From the IMG/VR virus record IMGVR_UViG_3300034190_001886, positions 1 through 22,719 of that record: a stretch of 22,719 nt of DNA; one strand, 5' to 3'. This document shows positions 12,401-20,490 of this stretch, piece after piece. Made by a program: the position numbers and the translations under genes. Origin of the DNA: a virus. Numbering within the stretch: the first letter of the stretch is position 1; every line of letters begins with the position of its first letter. The notes below the pieces were generated by a model. It was not told the origin of the DNA. It was given only the letters and a program-made list of their open reading frames with translations, and made no database searches.

Positions 12401-14127
12401 ACTTGGTTCGCAAAATGATCCATAAGTTTATACATAATTCTTGTGCCTGAATCTCTACCTGATTCACCGTTTGGCGTAAGAGTTAGTATTCCGTTTTGTT
12501 CGTTTAAATCGTAAGAGCCTGCACCTCTAACAGCTTTGGCTGTCATTACAAACTCACCGTCAGATAACATGGCAGGAATGTCGTCACTTGTTTCAGTGCC
12601 GGGTCCATCTATCTGACCATCCTTTCTTGGAAACTCAGACACATCAACCATTGGCTCACCACCTTCTTGTAAAGCCACAACGCCACCATCAGCAAACGCC
12701 ATGATGCCACCACGAGCCGCCATTCTTGTTTGTGGTGGTTGCACAATTACTTCTTCACTTACAGTAGGTCTGCCACCTGATAGTACAGGAATGCCTTCAC
12801 CTGTTAAACCAAACTCAACTCTTGATGGCATTTCTTGACCAGTTCTTCTAGCAATCTCAGATTCTATGTTGTATCTGCCCAATGCATCCATGGTTGTTAA
12901 TGGTGTAAGCGGTACGCCTTTTTGTTTTTTCTGTTCGTCATAAGCAAGTTTAGCTAAGACACCTGCAATACCTGCAAGACCTGCTGTACCTAAACCTGTA
13001 AGTCTGCCCTGTTCTTTATCGTATAAAGAACCGCCAATACGACCTAATATACCTTGTCTTTCTTCACCTTGACGATTAACAACCTTCCCTGATGCTCTAG
13101 CCTCCATCACCCTTTGGTTAAATGTCCCATCAGCTTTAAAACCCTCTACTTGTTCAGGTGTGTAGCCTGCGGAAATTAATTCCTGAGTCCTAGTCATACC
13201 ATCATCACCTGTGATGGTTTTAAGAAAATCTTCAACTCTCCCTAAAGACGATTGACGATTTTCCATGCCTTCAGGTAGAGGTTGTTCACCTCCGCCAAAC
13301 AGACTGCTGATACCGCTTTTTACATTTCCAAAAAAATCACCCACTCTACCAAAACGACCTATGCCATCAGCACCACCGCCTGTAAAAAGCTTGCCACCCT
13401 TTGATGTTGCTCCGGGTGTACCACCTAATAATTTACTACCACCGTAAGACAAAGCACCGCCAAGCAAAGCATCTTTAGTTGAAAGCCCTGATGCCTTACC
13501 TGCTGCAGCTGTTATAGCCGCAGATGCCAAGGGTCCTACACCCGGTATGAAGGGTGCAACCGTTGCAACCACAGGTGCTAACTTTTTAGTAACTTTTTTT
13601 CTAGCTCTGTTTAATTTGGATAATGCTTTCTTTATAAAGAATTCTTGTAATCCTGTGTCAGGGTTTATGGATGCAATACCACCTAACTCACCTGTGGTAT
13701 CAACAATTCTTGTGCGTGGGTCAACACCCATTTGCATCATGGTTTCATCAAGAGCATCGGCAATTGCAGGATTTGCTTCAAACACTTCAGGAGGTACAAC
13801 AACCTCGCCTTCTGATAAGTGACCCATAGTGGTGTCAGTTGACCGACCTTTAGCTTTTTGAATTTCCATTAAAAAATTATCAATGTCCATTCCTGTACCC
13901 ATGCCTTGTATAATTCTGCGTTGTGCTGCTTTTGATTCAGGGCTATCCATTGGCATATCCATAATGACTTGTACCTCATTGCCAAAACCCAAATCAATGA
14001 GAGGTTGAAATTGATTGGTTCGCATGGTTTCAGCCATCATTTCTTGTTCAGAATCAGACATCATGCCTGGACCCATAGGTTGCATTTGATTTGCGAGATT
14101 TTGTATTCTTTCTTCTAGTGTTGCCAT
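12397..14127 (-). CDS. Large virion protein with duplicated LS(E/D)GE(V/F)V motif
   Basis: A 576-residue protein. HLSEGEVVVPPEVF (103-116) near the start is echoed by DIPAMLSDGEFVMTA near the end (L521-M528), the latter part of the IDGPGTxTSDDIPAMLSDGEF block frequent in marine phage virion proteins. Between them are an Ala/Gly/Val-rich hydrophobic region (residues about 180-235, VVATVAPFIPGVGPLAS), probably membrane-active, and a second one near 370. RGGIMAFADGGVVALQEGGEP just before the second motif holds three Gly-Gly elements. The first 60 residues are Met/Gln-rich. It is probably an ejection or internal head protein, and its ordered motifs may serve assembly. Function inferred. Confidence 0.6.
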   Translation of the reverse strand: MATLEERIQNLANQMQPMGPGMMSDSEQEMMAETMRTNQFQPLIDLGFGNEVQVIMDMPMDSPESKAAQRRIIQGMGTGMDIDNFLMEIQKAKGRSTDTTMGHLSEGEVVVPPEVFEANPAIADALDETMMQMGVDPRTRIVDTTGELGGIASINPDTGLQEFFIKKALSKLNRARKKVTKKLAPVVATVAPFIPGVGPLASAAITAAAGKASGLSTKDALLGGALSYGGSKLLGGTPGATSKGGKLFTGGGADGIGRFGRVGDFFGNVKSGISSLFGGGEQPLPEGMENRQSSLGRVEDFLKTITGDDGMTRTQELISAGYTPEQVEGFKADGTFNQRVMEARASGKVVNRQGEERQGILGRIGGSLYDKEQGRLTGLGTAGLAGIAGVLAKLAYDEQKKQKGVPLTPLTTMDALGRYNIESEIARRTGQEMPSRVEFGLTGEGIPVLSGGRPTVSEEVIVQPPQTRMAARGGIMAFADGGVVALQEGGEPMVDVSEFPRKDGQIDGPGTETSDDIPAMLSDGEFVMTAKAVRGAGSYDLNEQNGILTLTPNGESGRDSGTRIMYKLMDHFANQV

Positions 14128-14128
14128 A

Positions 14129-14437
14129 TTAACTCGTTGTTACTGTTACTGAGCCTACTGCTCCTGTGCCACTCACACCAACGGGGTATGTTTGGTGGCT
14201 GTAAAGGTCACGAAATTCAGTACCGTCATATGCTTGGTGTATTTCTCTCGTTAAGTTGAAGATAATATCACCTGCAACAAAGTTCAGTTCACTTATTTCG
14301 GAATCGGTGAACTGCGGTGTTCGATTTGGGTCGAACTGTCCTAAGTTTAACTCAAGAACTCTTACTAATCTATTAAAAAGTTCAGGAGTTACCTCATCGC
14401 CTGCTAAGGGTATTCTCGTTGGTAAGAGCTTTGCCAT
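14129..14437 (-). CDS. Small conserved marine-phage virion-associated protein
   Basis: A 102-residue protein starting MAKLLPTRIPLAGDEVTPEL. The first half is helical (FNRLVRVLELNLGQF); the end is Gly/Ser/Val/Thr-rich and beta-like. Proteins of this size and start are regular neighbours of the gp10-like tail hub in marine phages, as far as I recall. It is packed between the hub gene (TAATG overlap) and the 576-residue gene. A tail-machine or assembly role is inferred from position. Confidence 0.6.
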   Translation of the reverse strand: MAKLLPTRIPLAGDEVTPELFNRLVRVLELNLGQFDPNRTPQFTDSEISELNFVAGDIIFNLTREIHQAYDGTEFRDLYSHQTYPVGVSGTGAVGSVTVTTS

Positions 14438-16326
14438 TACCTTCTACCATCAGGCTGTATATCCATTCTAGTATATCCTAATCGCCATTGCACCCCTAAT
14501 CTATTACCTAATTCTCCATCATCATCGCTTTGTATTCTTAACACAGCTTGGCGACCCCTTGCTCTGACATGTAGTTGCTCTGTGTTATTGGATACATCTT
14601 TAGTAAATGCTGTAGTTAAAGAGTTGGCAGGAGTGTTTCTTGTTTTCACTTGCATATTGATAATCGGTGAGCCACTCGATGTATTGGTACCGTAAAACCT
14701 TACATCAGGTATGATTCGCCTAATAAAAGCAAAGTCATTACCGTCTTGTAAATCAAAGTCAGCACTTTCTACAAAGACACCATCCATAGGTGAACCATCA
14801 TTGTCTTCACCTACCTCTTGGTTAAATAAGGTATTACTTGCTGTGGCTATAGGTCGTGTAAATACATCCTCATCAATCCAAGCTGTTCTTGATAATTGAC
14901 CAATACTCCATGTGCCTTCTAAATAGTTATATATAACATATCTTGATATTTCATTCGTGCTATCTTGTGTTGAAGGATAGAACCACCAAACTTCGTTGTA
15001 TTCTTTGTTCAATAAAGCAAATGTTTTAAATGCTTGCTCCATGTTTAGGTTTTCTTGTACATAGCTTAAGACAGTGCATTCTAATCTTTTCACAGCACCG
15101 TTATATAAATAGAATCCATCTTCAGCCATCCAATAAACACCTGTAGGTGCATTGATACACGCATTGGGTGCGATCATACCTACACCTTGATTAATTAAGT
15201 TAACTGCAAAAGTAAGTGGAGGACCTACAAACTGTATTGAATATAATGAAGTATCTGTCCATACCAAAGTTTCTTGTCTTGATCTTATGGCACCAATAAT
15301 CTCTGAACCTGCCGATAATCTAACTGAACCTGCTGTATTAGTAGTTTTTGGCTCCCACTCAACAATACTTTCTTGGTCAGAAAAAGCCACAAGCATTGGG
15401 TCAATCGAACCTGTTCTTGCGGTTCCACCTGCATTCAGTGGGTCACAACCTAATGCAAATACATGTCTGTCTGTATCTGAAACCAAAACCTGTAATGCTT
15501 TTGTTGGTGCTAGATTTGCACCTGACAACGATGTAATGTTGACACCCCTTGTTGATGTGCCTGTAGATTCATCCCAATAGTAGATGCCTCCTGCACGATT
15601 GTTAAAAACCAAATCTTCGCCAAAGTTATCGGCAGACCATAGCCTTAATTGATTGATTTCTGATAAAGATGTTGATGATCCCCAACCACCTGATCCCCAA
15701 CTTCCTGCACCCCATCCAGTCGATTGCACAAAATTATCAAGACCAACATTGATTTGATAGGCTCCTACTACAGAGCTACCACCATTGCCTGTATCAGAAG
15801 CATTTGCTGTAACCGTAGCACCGTCTGTATCTTTAGCCTCTACCGTATAACTGTTAACATCCACAATGGTTGCAATTTGATATTCTTGATTAAGTACAGT
15901 AGCGGTAATATTGCCACCCAAACTGACTGCTCCTGAGAAAGTGACAAAATCATTTTGCACTGCTCCATGAGCGGTATCTGATACGGTAAGAGTTGCATCA
16001 CCATCGGATGCAGAAAAGGTTACATCGCCTGCGTTTGTTGTACTTCTAATAGGGGTGATGTCATAAAGATTATTACCCTCTTGCACATAGGTTTTTAATT
16101 GTGTGCCAACAAATAAATATTTGGTTCCCTCTAAAGAAATCCATGCGAATAATTTTCTGCATGTACCAAGAAAGGTATTGGTGGTGTTTTTTGTCCAACC
16201 ACCAATCTTCTCTACAAAACCTTTACGAAATCTTACAAGCGATGCGTCAAACCAACCGCCTGCATTTGTGTATGCGGTTCCTTCTCTATCTATGCCTGCT
16301 TTGAACTGAAACTTTGCGAATGGCAT
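14437..16326 (-). CDS. Tail hub / P22 gp10-like tail-machine protein
   Basis: A 629-residue protein built of many beta segments, with aromatic repeats typical of beta-propeller tail hubs (TKYLFVGTQLKTYV, GGIYYWDES, GVYWMAEDGFYLYNGAV). This is the pattern of P22 gp10 (packaged-DNA stabilisation, Phage_stabilise) and T7 gp12-like nozzle proteins. Residues about 100-175 look like an inserted Ig-like module (FVTFSGAV...YQIATIVDVNSYTVEA). Residues 204-217 are GWGAGSWGSGGWGS, a Gly-Trp repeat seen in phage tail tube proteins. The protein should close the head below the adaptor and form the channel mouth. It follows two gp4-like adaptor genes, as expected of a short-tail machine. Confidence 0.7.
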   Translation of the reverse strand: MPFAKFQFKAGIDREGTAYTNAGGWFDASLVRFRKGFVEKIGGWTKNTTNTFLGTCRKLFAWISLEGTKYLFVGTQLKTYVQEGNNLYDITPIRSTTNAGDVTFSASDGDATLTVSDTAHGAVQNDFVTFSGAVSLGGNITATVLNQEYQIATIVDVNSYTVEAKDTDGATVTANASDTGNGGSSVVGAYQINVGLDNFVQSTGWGAGSWGSGGWGSSTSLSEINQLRLWSADNFGEDLVFNNRAGGIYYWDESTGTSTRGVNITSLSGANLAPTKALQVLVSDTDRHVFALGCDPLNAGGTARTGSIDPMLVAFSDQESIVEWEPKTTNTAGSVRLSAGSEIIGAIRSRQETLVWTDTSLYSIQFVGPPLTFAVNLINQGVGMIAPNACINAPTGVYWMAEDGFYLYNGAVKRLECTVLSYVQENLNMEQAFKTFALLNKEYNEVWWFYPSTQDSTNEISRYVIYNYLEGTWSIGQLSRTAWIDEDVFTRPIATASNTLFNQEVGEDNDGSPMDGVFVESADFDLQDGNDFAFIRRIIPDVRFYGTNTSSGSPIINMQVKTRNTPANSLTTAFTKDVSNNTEQLHVRARGRQAVLRIQSDDDGELGNRLGVQWRLGYTRMDIQPDGRR

Positions 16327-16336
16327 GTTTCATGTT

Positions 16337-16765
16337 CTAAGCAATTCTGATAATGGCAGTTGCTGCCGCAGCCGCAGGAAATACAATTGTAAAGTCACCC
16401 GCAGTTGAAGTTTTATCACCGCCAAAATCAATCGTTGCTACTGAGGCATTTGTAGCTGATGAATTATAAATCATACAACCTCTTGCAGTTATAGTAGCAG
16501 TTCCGAAAGTTAAATCACTAAAATCCGTAAAACCTGTAGTACCACTAGAAGTGGGGGTTACATTGGTTAAATTTGCACCACCTGATGTGTAATTAGTACC
16601 GCTAGCTTGTCCTGTAGTGGTAAAAGCTGTAGTAGTTGCACCTAGAGTAGCACTTGATGTATACAAGGCTAGTTTAAAAGTATTTCCTGTTGAATTGGTA
16701 AAATCATGTGTACCAGTCAACAACTGTTTTTTAAAGCTAGTTGTTAATGTTGATGTGATTGCCAT
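16337..16765 (-). CDS. Small beta-rich virion protein
   Basis: A 142-residue Thr/Ser/Ala/Gly-rich protein with almost no charge over long stretches, alternating polar and hydrophobic residues as in beta sandwiches. Key segments are FKLALYTSSATLG, TDFSDLTFGTATITARG and FTIVFPAAAAATAIIRI. The family is common in phages upstream of tail hubs and is usually called a virion or minor tail protein; the FKLALY...Y start and F-x-d-l-T-w/f-x-x-a-T-i-t-a-r-G core are characteristic. Likely a decoration or fibre-like structural protein. The distinct role is not determinable. Confidence 0.6.
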   Translation of the reverse strand: MAITSTLTTSFKKQLLTGTHDFTNSTGNTFKLALYTSSATLGATTTAFTTTGQASGTNYTSGGANLTNVTPTSSGTTGFTDFSDLTFGTATITARGCMIYNSSATNASVATIDFGGDKTSTAGDFTIVFPAAAAATAIIRIA

Positions 16766-17056
16766 TTAAAGCTCCTTTAAAATATTAGCTAAATCCTCAT
16801 GTCCTTGAGCCAAGAGTAAGTTTTTCATAGTGCATCTTTCACTATTAATCGCCTGTTTCATATAATAAAGTATTAATTTATAAATATCTAGCTTAAATGC
16901 CTCAGCTTGTTGTCTAATATGAGGTTCAGCATTTTCACTAATACCACATATCCTATCGGTTAATTTTTCAGCCCAAAACTCAGGCGTATGTCCACGATTA
17001 TTTTCTGTTGCAACACTGATTACGCCTAAATTACTTTTTACTATATCGTCTAGCAT
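16766..17056 (-). CDS. Conserved small helical phage protein
   Basis: A 96-residue protein, nearly all alpha-helical: HTPEFWAEKLTDRICGI, then IRQQAEAFKLDIYKLILYYM, then a final KNLLLAQGHEDLANILKEL. The Tyr-Tyr-Met, basic helix and terminal GHEDLA block look strongly conserved from my memory of phage proteomes, but I cannot name a function. It lies in the late operon between the Rossmann-like and small beta virion genes. It may be a non-structural assembly or regulatory protein. Confidence 0.6.
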   Translation of the reverse strand: MLDDIVKSNLGVISVATENNRGHTPEFWAEKLTDRICGISENAEPHIRQQAEAFKLDIYKLILYYMKQAINSERCTMKNLLLAQGHEDLANILKEL

Positions 17057-17057
17057 C

Positions 17058-17789
17058 TTACCACTTGTTAGGTTCTACAGGATTTGTTTTATCGTCATGC
17101 CTACCAATAAGCATTGGCTCGACAGGAGTCTTATTATAACTTAAGTCACTTTGTTTTTTTACCACCAATTTCTCACCTTCTAGCAATGGTAAATATGGGT
17201 CATCAAGCCTATGATAACCATAAAGTTTTTCTCTTAAGGGTATAGCAGTGTCTAGTAAAGTAGATGTTTGTGCTATGCCCACCTCAATTCCTGCATGCAT
17301 ACATTTAGATAGCCAAAACTCTACGCAAGCTCTACCTGACTCTGCAAAATGTAAATTGCCCTTGTAAGTAAAATCCACACCATAAATTCTTAAATTACCC
17401 ACTTTATTCCATAGTGCAAAAGCAATAGCGTATGCGACTGTATTATTCAAATAAGAGCATTGCAAATCTTCAATAATTTCTTCTAATGGATAAAGAACAA
17501 GTTTCTTACAACGCTCATCCAGTTGGCAGGTGTATATTGGCTTATCGCCCTTAAGTAATAACCTTTGCATGCCTGATGTCTGCCCACCCGCATCTTCACT
17601 GTCAAGAAACCTAGACGGTGGGTCCATCATAAATGTTCTATCGTGAAAAATTACTGAGCCAACTGCGTTGATACCCCACACCTCATCAAAGTGATCTCCG
17701 TGTGATGCGGCTAAATTATACTCAAACCAACTTTTACCCAAACCAACGATGGCAACGGTTTTGCCCTCAAGCTTTTTTATTCTTTTCAT
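17058..17789 (-). CDS. Rossmann-like protein, DUF115/MptE-like
   Basis: A 243-residue protein beginning with a nucleotide-binding loop, VAIVGLGKSWFEYNL (12-26). Later elements are WGINAVG, MMDPPSRF, LNNTVAYAIAFAL and IYGVDFTYKGNLHFAESGR. The Gly-rich loop with Ser, the NT...A helix and the YGVDF strand resemble DUF115/6-hydroxymethylpterin diphosphokinase MptE-like and CstII-type sialyltransferase folds, which bind a nucleotide or nucleotide-sugar. The C-terminal 50 residues are Lys/Pro-rich and look disordered. AGAGGAG before the ATG is a strong ribosome site. An enzyme within a block of tail genes may modify virion proteins or glycans; that is speculation. Confidence 0.5.
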   Translation of the reverse strand: MKRIKKLEGKTVAIVGLGKSWFEYNLAASHGDHFDEVWGINAVGSVIFHDRTFMMDPPSRFLDSEDAGGQTSGMQRLLLKGDKPIYTCQLDERCKKLVLYPLEEIIEDLQCSYLNNTVAYAIAFALWNKVGNLRIYGVDFTYKGNLHFAESGRACVEFWLSKCMHAGIEVGIAQTSTLLDTAIPLREKLYGYHRLDDPYLPLLEGEKLVVKKQSDLSYNKTPVEPMLIGRHDDKTNPVEPNKW

Positions 17790-17798
17790 CTCTCTCCT

Positions 17799-18446
17799 CT
17801 ATGTGACTTTAATTCTTAATGAATCATACCTCATCTCGTCTATTTGATCTCTTCCTTCACTCAAGTTCTTTAATCTTGCTAGGTTTTCTTGAAACTTAGC
17901 TTCATATACATTAATGTCATTTTGAGCTAATTTTAAAAATACTGCACCTTCAACCAAGCAAGCATACAACAATGTGTCAGGAGCTTCTGTGCTTAAGAAG
18001 GTTGTGCCACTATCACCTTGAGTTGTAATAGATGCAGGTCTAAATAAATAATGTAATTCGGTTGTATAGTTTTGGTCAGGCACAGGGCTTATTTCAAAAG
18101 TGTTGTCATCAAAAAAGGCATAATATCTTGGTCTGCCTCTTAATGTTGTGCTTGGTGCAAACTCTTTTATAAAAGAATTATGTTTAAGTTCTAAATAATA
18201 ATATTTATCTGAATCAATAATAGCTAAAGAAAAAGGTGCTAAAAAATCAGTTGGCGTGGTTAAGAACCTTTGATCCAAAGTAAAGTTACCCTGCACATTT
18301 TTTCTTTGATTTGGTAGCTGTACGCTTTTAAATATTCTTTCTTCTGCTTGCGTAATAAAATTATTTAGCTGACTTACAAAAGTTGTTTCGTCAGTTTCTA
18401 AATAATCTTGTATTGCTGTTTTTAATGTAGCTAGTGTAAAACTCAT
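17799..18446 (-). CDS. Head-tail adaptor protein, gp4/SU10-adaptor-like
   Basis: A 215-residue protein with the form of podovirus adaptor proteins. There is an N-terminal helical bundle (LATLKTAIQDYLETDE, then VSQLNNFITQAEERIFKSVQLPNQRK), the LTTPTDFLAPFSLAI segment of the SU10-adaptor family, a beta domain (RPRYYAFFDDNTFEISPVPDQ), YLFRPASI, and a C-terminal helix. Such proteins form the ring linking portal to tail hub. A related adaptor lies at 18757, so the phage has two rings or one ring plus a completion protein. It overlaps the zinc-ribbon gene by four bases (ATGA). Confidence 0.65.
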   Translation of the reverse strand: MSFTLATLKTAIQDYLETDETTFVSQLNNFITQAEERIFKSVQLPNQRKNVQGNFTLDQRFLTTPTDFLAPFSLAIIDSDKYYYLELKHNSFIKEFAPSTTLRGRPRYYAFFDDNTFEISPVPDQNYTTELHYLFRPASITTQGDSGTTFLSTEAPDTLLYACLVEGAVFLKLAQNDINVYEAKFQENLARLKNLSEGRDQIDEMRYDSLRIKVT

Positions 18447-18757
18447 GTTGTTACCGTTACCTCACCTAATGAGCTAGTCAATTTGGTTGGCGTTGTAAGT
18501 TCAGTACCTATTATACCCAAATCAACATTGGTGTATAACTTAAATGTTTTGGGCGAAACGCTTATATCAGGTCTTGGCTCTCTGACAGCTTGTGGGTCAG
18601 TAATATTTGTTCTTGGTTCTAACTGCGGATGTTTTGGCTCATAACATTCAGGACATGTTTTTAAGCCATTCCATTCTTTGCGAAGTTGTTTCAGATAATA
18701 TCTAAAACCACATCTATCACATATGGCGTATGGATTTTTATTAGAAGCAAAAGCCAT
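18443..18757 (-). CDS. Zinc-ribbon phage protein between the adaptors
   Basis: A 104-residue protein with C13-D-R-C16 and C35-P-E-C38 separated by 18 residues, a four-Cys zinc ribbon. The following EPKHPQLEPR and a C-terminus of Thr-rich beta segments may interact with the virion. Genes of this kind sit beside adaptor genes in many marine phages. Its function is unknown; a structural zinc or an assembly role is possible. It is coupled to both neighbours by overlapping codons (TAATG and ATGA). Confidence 0.7.
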   Translation of the reverse strand: MAFASNKNPYAICDRCGFRYYLKQLRKEWNGLKTCPECYEPKHPQLEPRTNITDPQAVREPRPDISVSPKTFKLYTNVDLGIIGTELTTPTKLTSSLGEVTVTT

Positions 18758-19452
18758 TATGCATAATTATAACTAGCAACATCAGGAGTTACCCTTACTG
18801 ACGCTCTGTCTTCATCTTGCGACATGGCTCTTAAAAACTCTTCTTCATATATTTGTTTTAAAAAAGCAGTCCTGTCGGGAGCTTTTTTAATAGAGAGGTA
18901 ATAAGACAATCCTGCCGCCAAACAGGGATAAAACCTAAAAGGCAATTGCAATGTGTCTGTTGGTGTGTCCGCATCATCCATCCTTGTCAACACATTCATG
19001 TATACAGTGTATGTTGACGATTTGTCAGGCGTAGGATAAACGCTAATTGTTGGGCTTAATTGTTTGTCTACAAAAAACTGTAATGGTTTTCCCTCAGTAG
19101 ATTTATCAGGCACCGAAGCATATTCGCTTCTTGATAACCTTGTCATTTGTAAATCTACAGGATTACTGTTTATTGTTTCACGCACATAAGCATCCAATAC
19201 ATCAATAGCGGCAGTTGCATCGCTACTATCTACATTGTAAGTAGTGGTGCCATCAACCATGGCTACAGTTTTAGTTTGTATTGTCCACTGATTAAGACCA
19301 CGATTAGCCCATTCAGCTAATAATAAATTAAGACTTCTTCTTGCTGTTTTAAGATCGTATGCTGTTCTTAATTCAAGACCGCATCGTTCAAATGCTTCTT
19401 CAATATAGTCAGCTACATCTAGCTCAAAGTTTTTTGACCCTGATACTGCCAT
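18757..19452 (-). CDS. P22 gp4-like tail accessory/adaptor protein
   Basis: A 231-residue protein opening with a helical domain typical of gp4-like head-completion proteins: IEEAFERCGLELRTAYDLKT followed by SLNLLLAEWANRGLNQWTI. A beta region follows (TTTYNVDSS, then LQFFVDKQLSPTISVYPTPD). LPFRFYPCLAAGLSYYLSIK forms a C-terminal helix, then acidic stretches. The 'aE.a.rsLnlll.eWaNrG.n.W' core is a hallmark of this family. It should bind the portal and seal packaged DNA before the hub is added. Confidence 0.7.
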   Translation of the reverse strand: MAVSGSKNFELDVADYIEEAFERCGLELRTAYDLKTARRSLNLLLAEWANRGLNQWTIQTKTVAMVDGTTTYNVDSSDATAAIDVLDAYVRETINSNPVDLQMTRLSRSEYASVPDKSTEGKPLQFFVDKQLSPTISVYPTPDKSSTYTVYMNVLTRMDDADTPTDTLQLPFRFYPCLAAGLSYYLSIKKAPDRTAFLKQIYEEEFLRAMSQDEDRASVRVTPDVASYNYA

Positions 19453-19722
19453 TTACTTTTTAAGTTTTCCGCCACGACCCATCTTTTTAAGTCCGCCACC
19501 ACGACCAAGTTTCTTGACTCCTGACTTAGCACCACCCATAGCCATTTTCTTAACTCCTGACTTGGCACCGCCCTTAGCCATTTTTACGACTCCTGACTTA
19601 GCTGTTTCAGCACCTTGTCTGCTTCGTCTTGCTGACGCACCGCCACCCATAGCCATTTTCATAATACCGCCTTTAATCATTGGCTTGGCTTTAGGTCCTA
19701 AACCTTTATGCTTCTTTTTCAT
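19453..19722 (-). CDS. Lys/Gly-rich basic protein with three 12-residue repeats
   Basis: An 89-residue protein, extremely basic and almost free of acidic residues. AKSGVVKMAKGG, AKSGVKKMAMGG and AKSGVKKLGRGG are three successive 12-residue repeats (41-76), preceded by IKGGIMKMAMGGG and followed by LKKMGRGGKLKK. It should be disordered and bind DNA or a negatively charged surface. Similar repeat proteins occur beside head genes in marine phages. A role in binding packaged DNA or in assembly is inferred. Start and end overlap neighbours tightly. Confidence 0.65.
   Translation of the reverse strand: MKKKHKGLGPKAKPMIKGGIMKMAMGGGASARRSRQGAETAKSGVVKMAKGGAKSGVKKMAMGGAKSGVKKLGRGGGLKKMGRGGKLKK
19495..19602 (-). 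repeat. Three tandem 36-bp coding repeats
   Basis: Three successive 36-bp units encode the 12-residue AKSGV(V/K)K(M/L) repeats of the basic protein. The copies differ at a handful of bases, mostly at the alternating Lys/Met/Arg positions. Copy number is likely to vary between related phages by slippage or recombination. Confidence 0.7.
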
Positions 19723-20225
19723 TATACGCTCCTACGCTGTAATATTTGTTCGAACTCCTCTTCGTTCCAACTGTCATAATAACCTATTTTTTCTAATCTT
19801 TCAGATGCAATGTTAAGTGTATCTAATCTTTGCATAAAAATCATATTGTAACTTTCTTCAAACAAAGGCTCAAAGGATTCTTGGTCAACAACAGTTTTTT
19901 CTTCGTGATCTTGATGGAAACCCATAATCCAAAGATTAAATTCATTAAAAAATGTGTTCATCATTTGTATCTTTGCATCAAACACTTCAACATGCTCGTC
20001 AGTGTTAAAGTCACAATAAATACAAACATCTATATTTTTAGGAAATCTTTTTGCAAATAATACTAAATCTTCCCAAGTAGACTTTTCTGATTTAATTATT
20101 TTAACTTTTTCGTCTTGCCAAGTTTTCTTTGCATACGGACATGTTGCATGACCATCATCTTTTGGCTCTTCCAATACTTCAACAGACCAAGCCCTTATCT
20201 CAGCCTGTAGTTCTATTTCATTCAT
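19722..20225 (-). CDS. Conserved unknown protein with HATCPYAKK motif
   Basis: A 167-residue acidic protein. GHATCPYAKKTW (25-36) is a striking motif with a single Cys-Pro; later CIYCDFN and HQDHEE, then FEPLFEESYNMIFMQRLDTL. Repeated HxxC and CxxC-like elements suggest a metal or redox site, but I cannot name the family. It is unusual among its neighbours because it is acidic while the flanking genes are very basic, so it might be a partner or chaperone for them. It overlaps both neighbours (TAATG and ATGA). Confidence 0.55.
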   Translation of the reverse strand: MNEIELQAEIRAWSVEVLEEPKDDGHATCPYAKKTWQDEKVKIIKSEKSTWEDLVLFAKRFPKNIDVCIYCDFNTDEHVEVFDAKIQMMNTFFNEFNLWIMGFHQDHEEKTVVDQESFEPLFEESYNMIFMQRLDTLNIASERLEKIGYYDSWNEEEFEQILQRRSV

Positions 20226-20488
20226 TTTTTCTTTTTAACAAAGGTTTTTACATTAGTTGGCTTACCACCAACACCTTGTTTTTTTGCTCTCTTTCTTGTT
20301 ACCGCAGAACGAATCTGTGATTTGGTCATGCTTCTAGCTTTTGATGCAGGCACACATTTGGGGTATTTTCTTTTTGACCCCTTAGCTTTTTTTCTGCCAC
20401 ATTTTTTAAAACCACCACCTTTTTTGGGTGAGCCTATATCTACCCAATCTTCTTTAAACCATCTGCGTAAGCCACCACCTTTTGCCAT
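20222..20488 (-). CDS. Basic small protein, DUF5872-like
   Basis: An 88-residue Lys-rich protein. WFKEDWVDIGSPKKGGGFKK, then CGRKKAKGSKRKYPKCVP, with Trp/Asp-rich start and CGR...YPKCxP, matches the DUF5872 pattern of marine phages as I remember it. The tail is Arg/Lys-rich. Likely a DNA- or RNA-binding head-associated protein; no experimental role is known to me. It is one of four basic proteins clustered at 19453-21138. Confidence 0.6.
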   Translation of the reverse strand: MAKGGGLRRWFKEDWVDIGSPKKGGGFKKCGRKKAKGSKRKYPKCVPASKARSMTKSQIRSAVTRKRAKKQGVGGKPTNVKTFVKKKK

Positions 20489-20490
20489 GA

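Noticed and set aside
16766-17056. 96-residue helical protein as an anti-CBASS Acb2-type sponge
   Set aside because: Size and helical content are suggestive, but the Acb2 sequence pattern as I remember it is not present.
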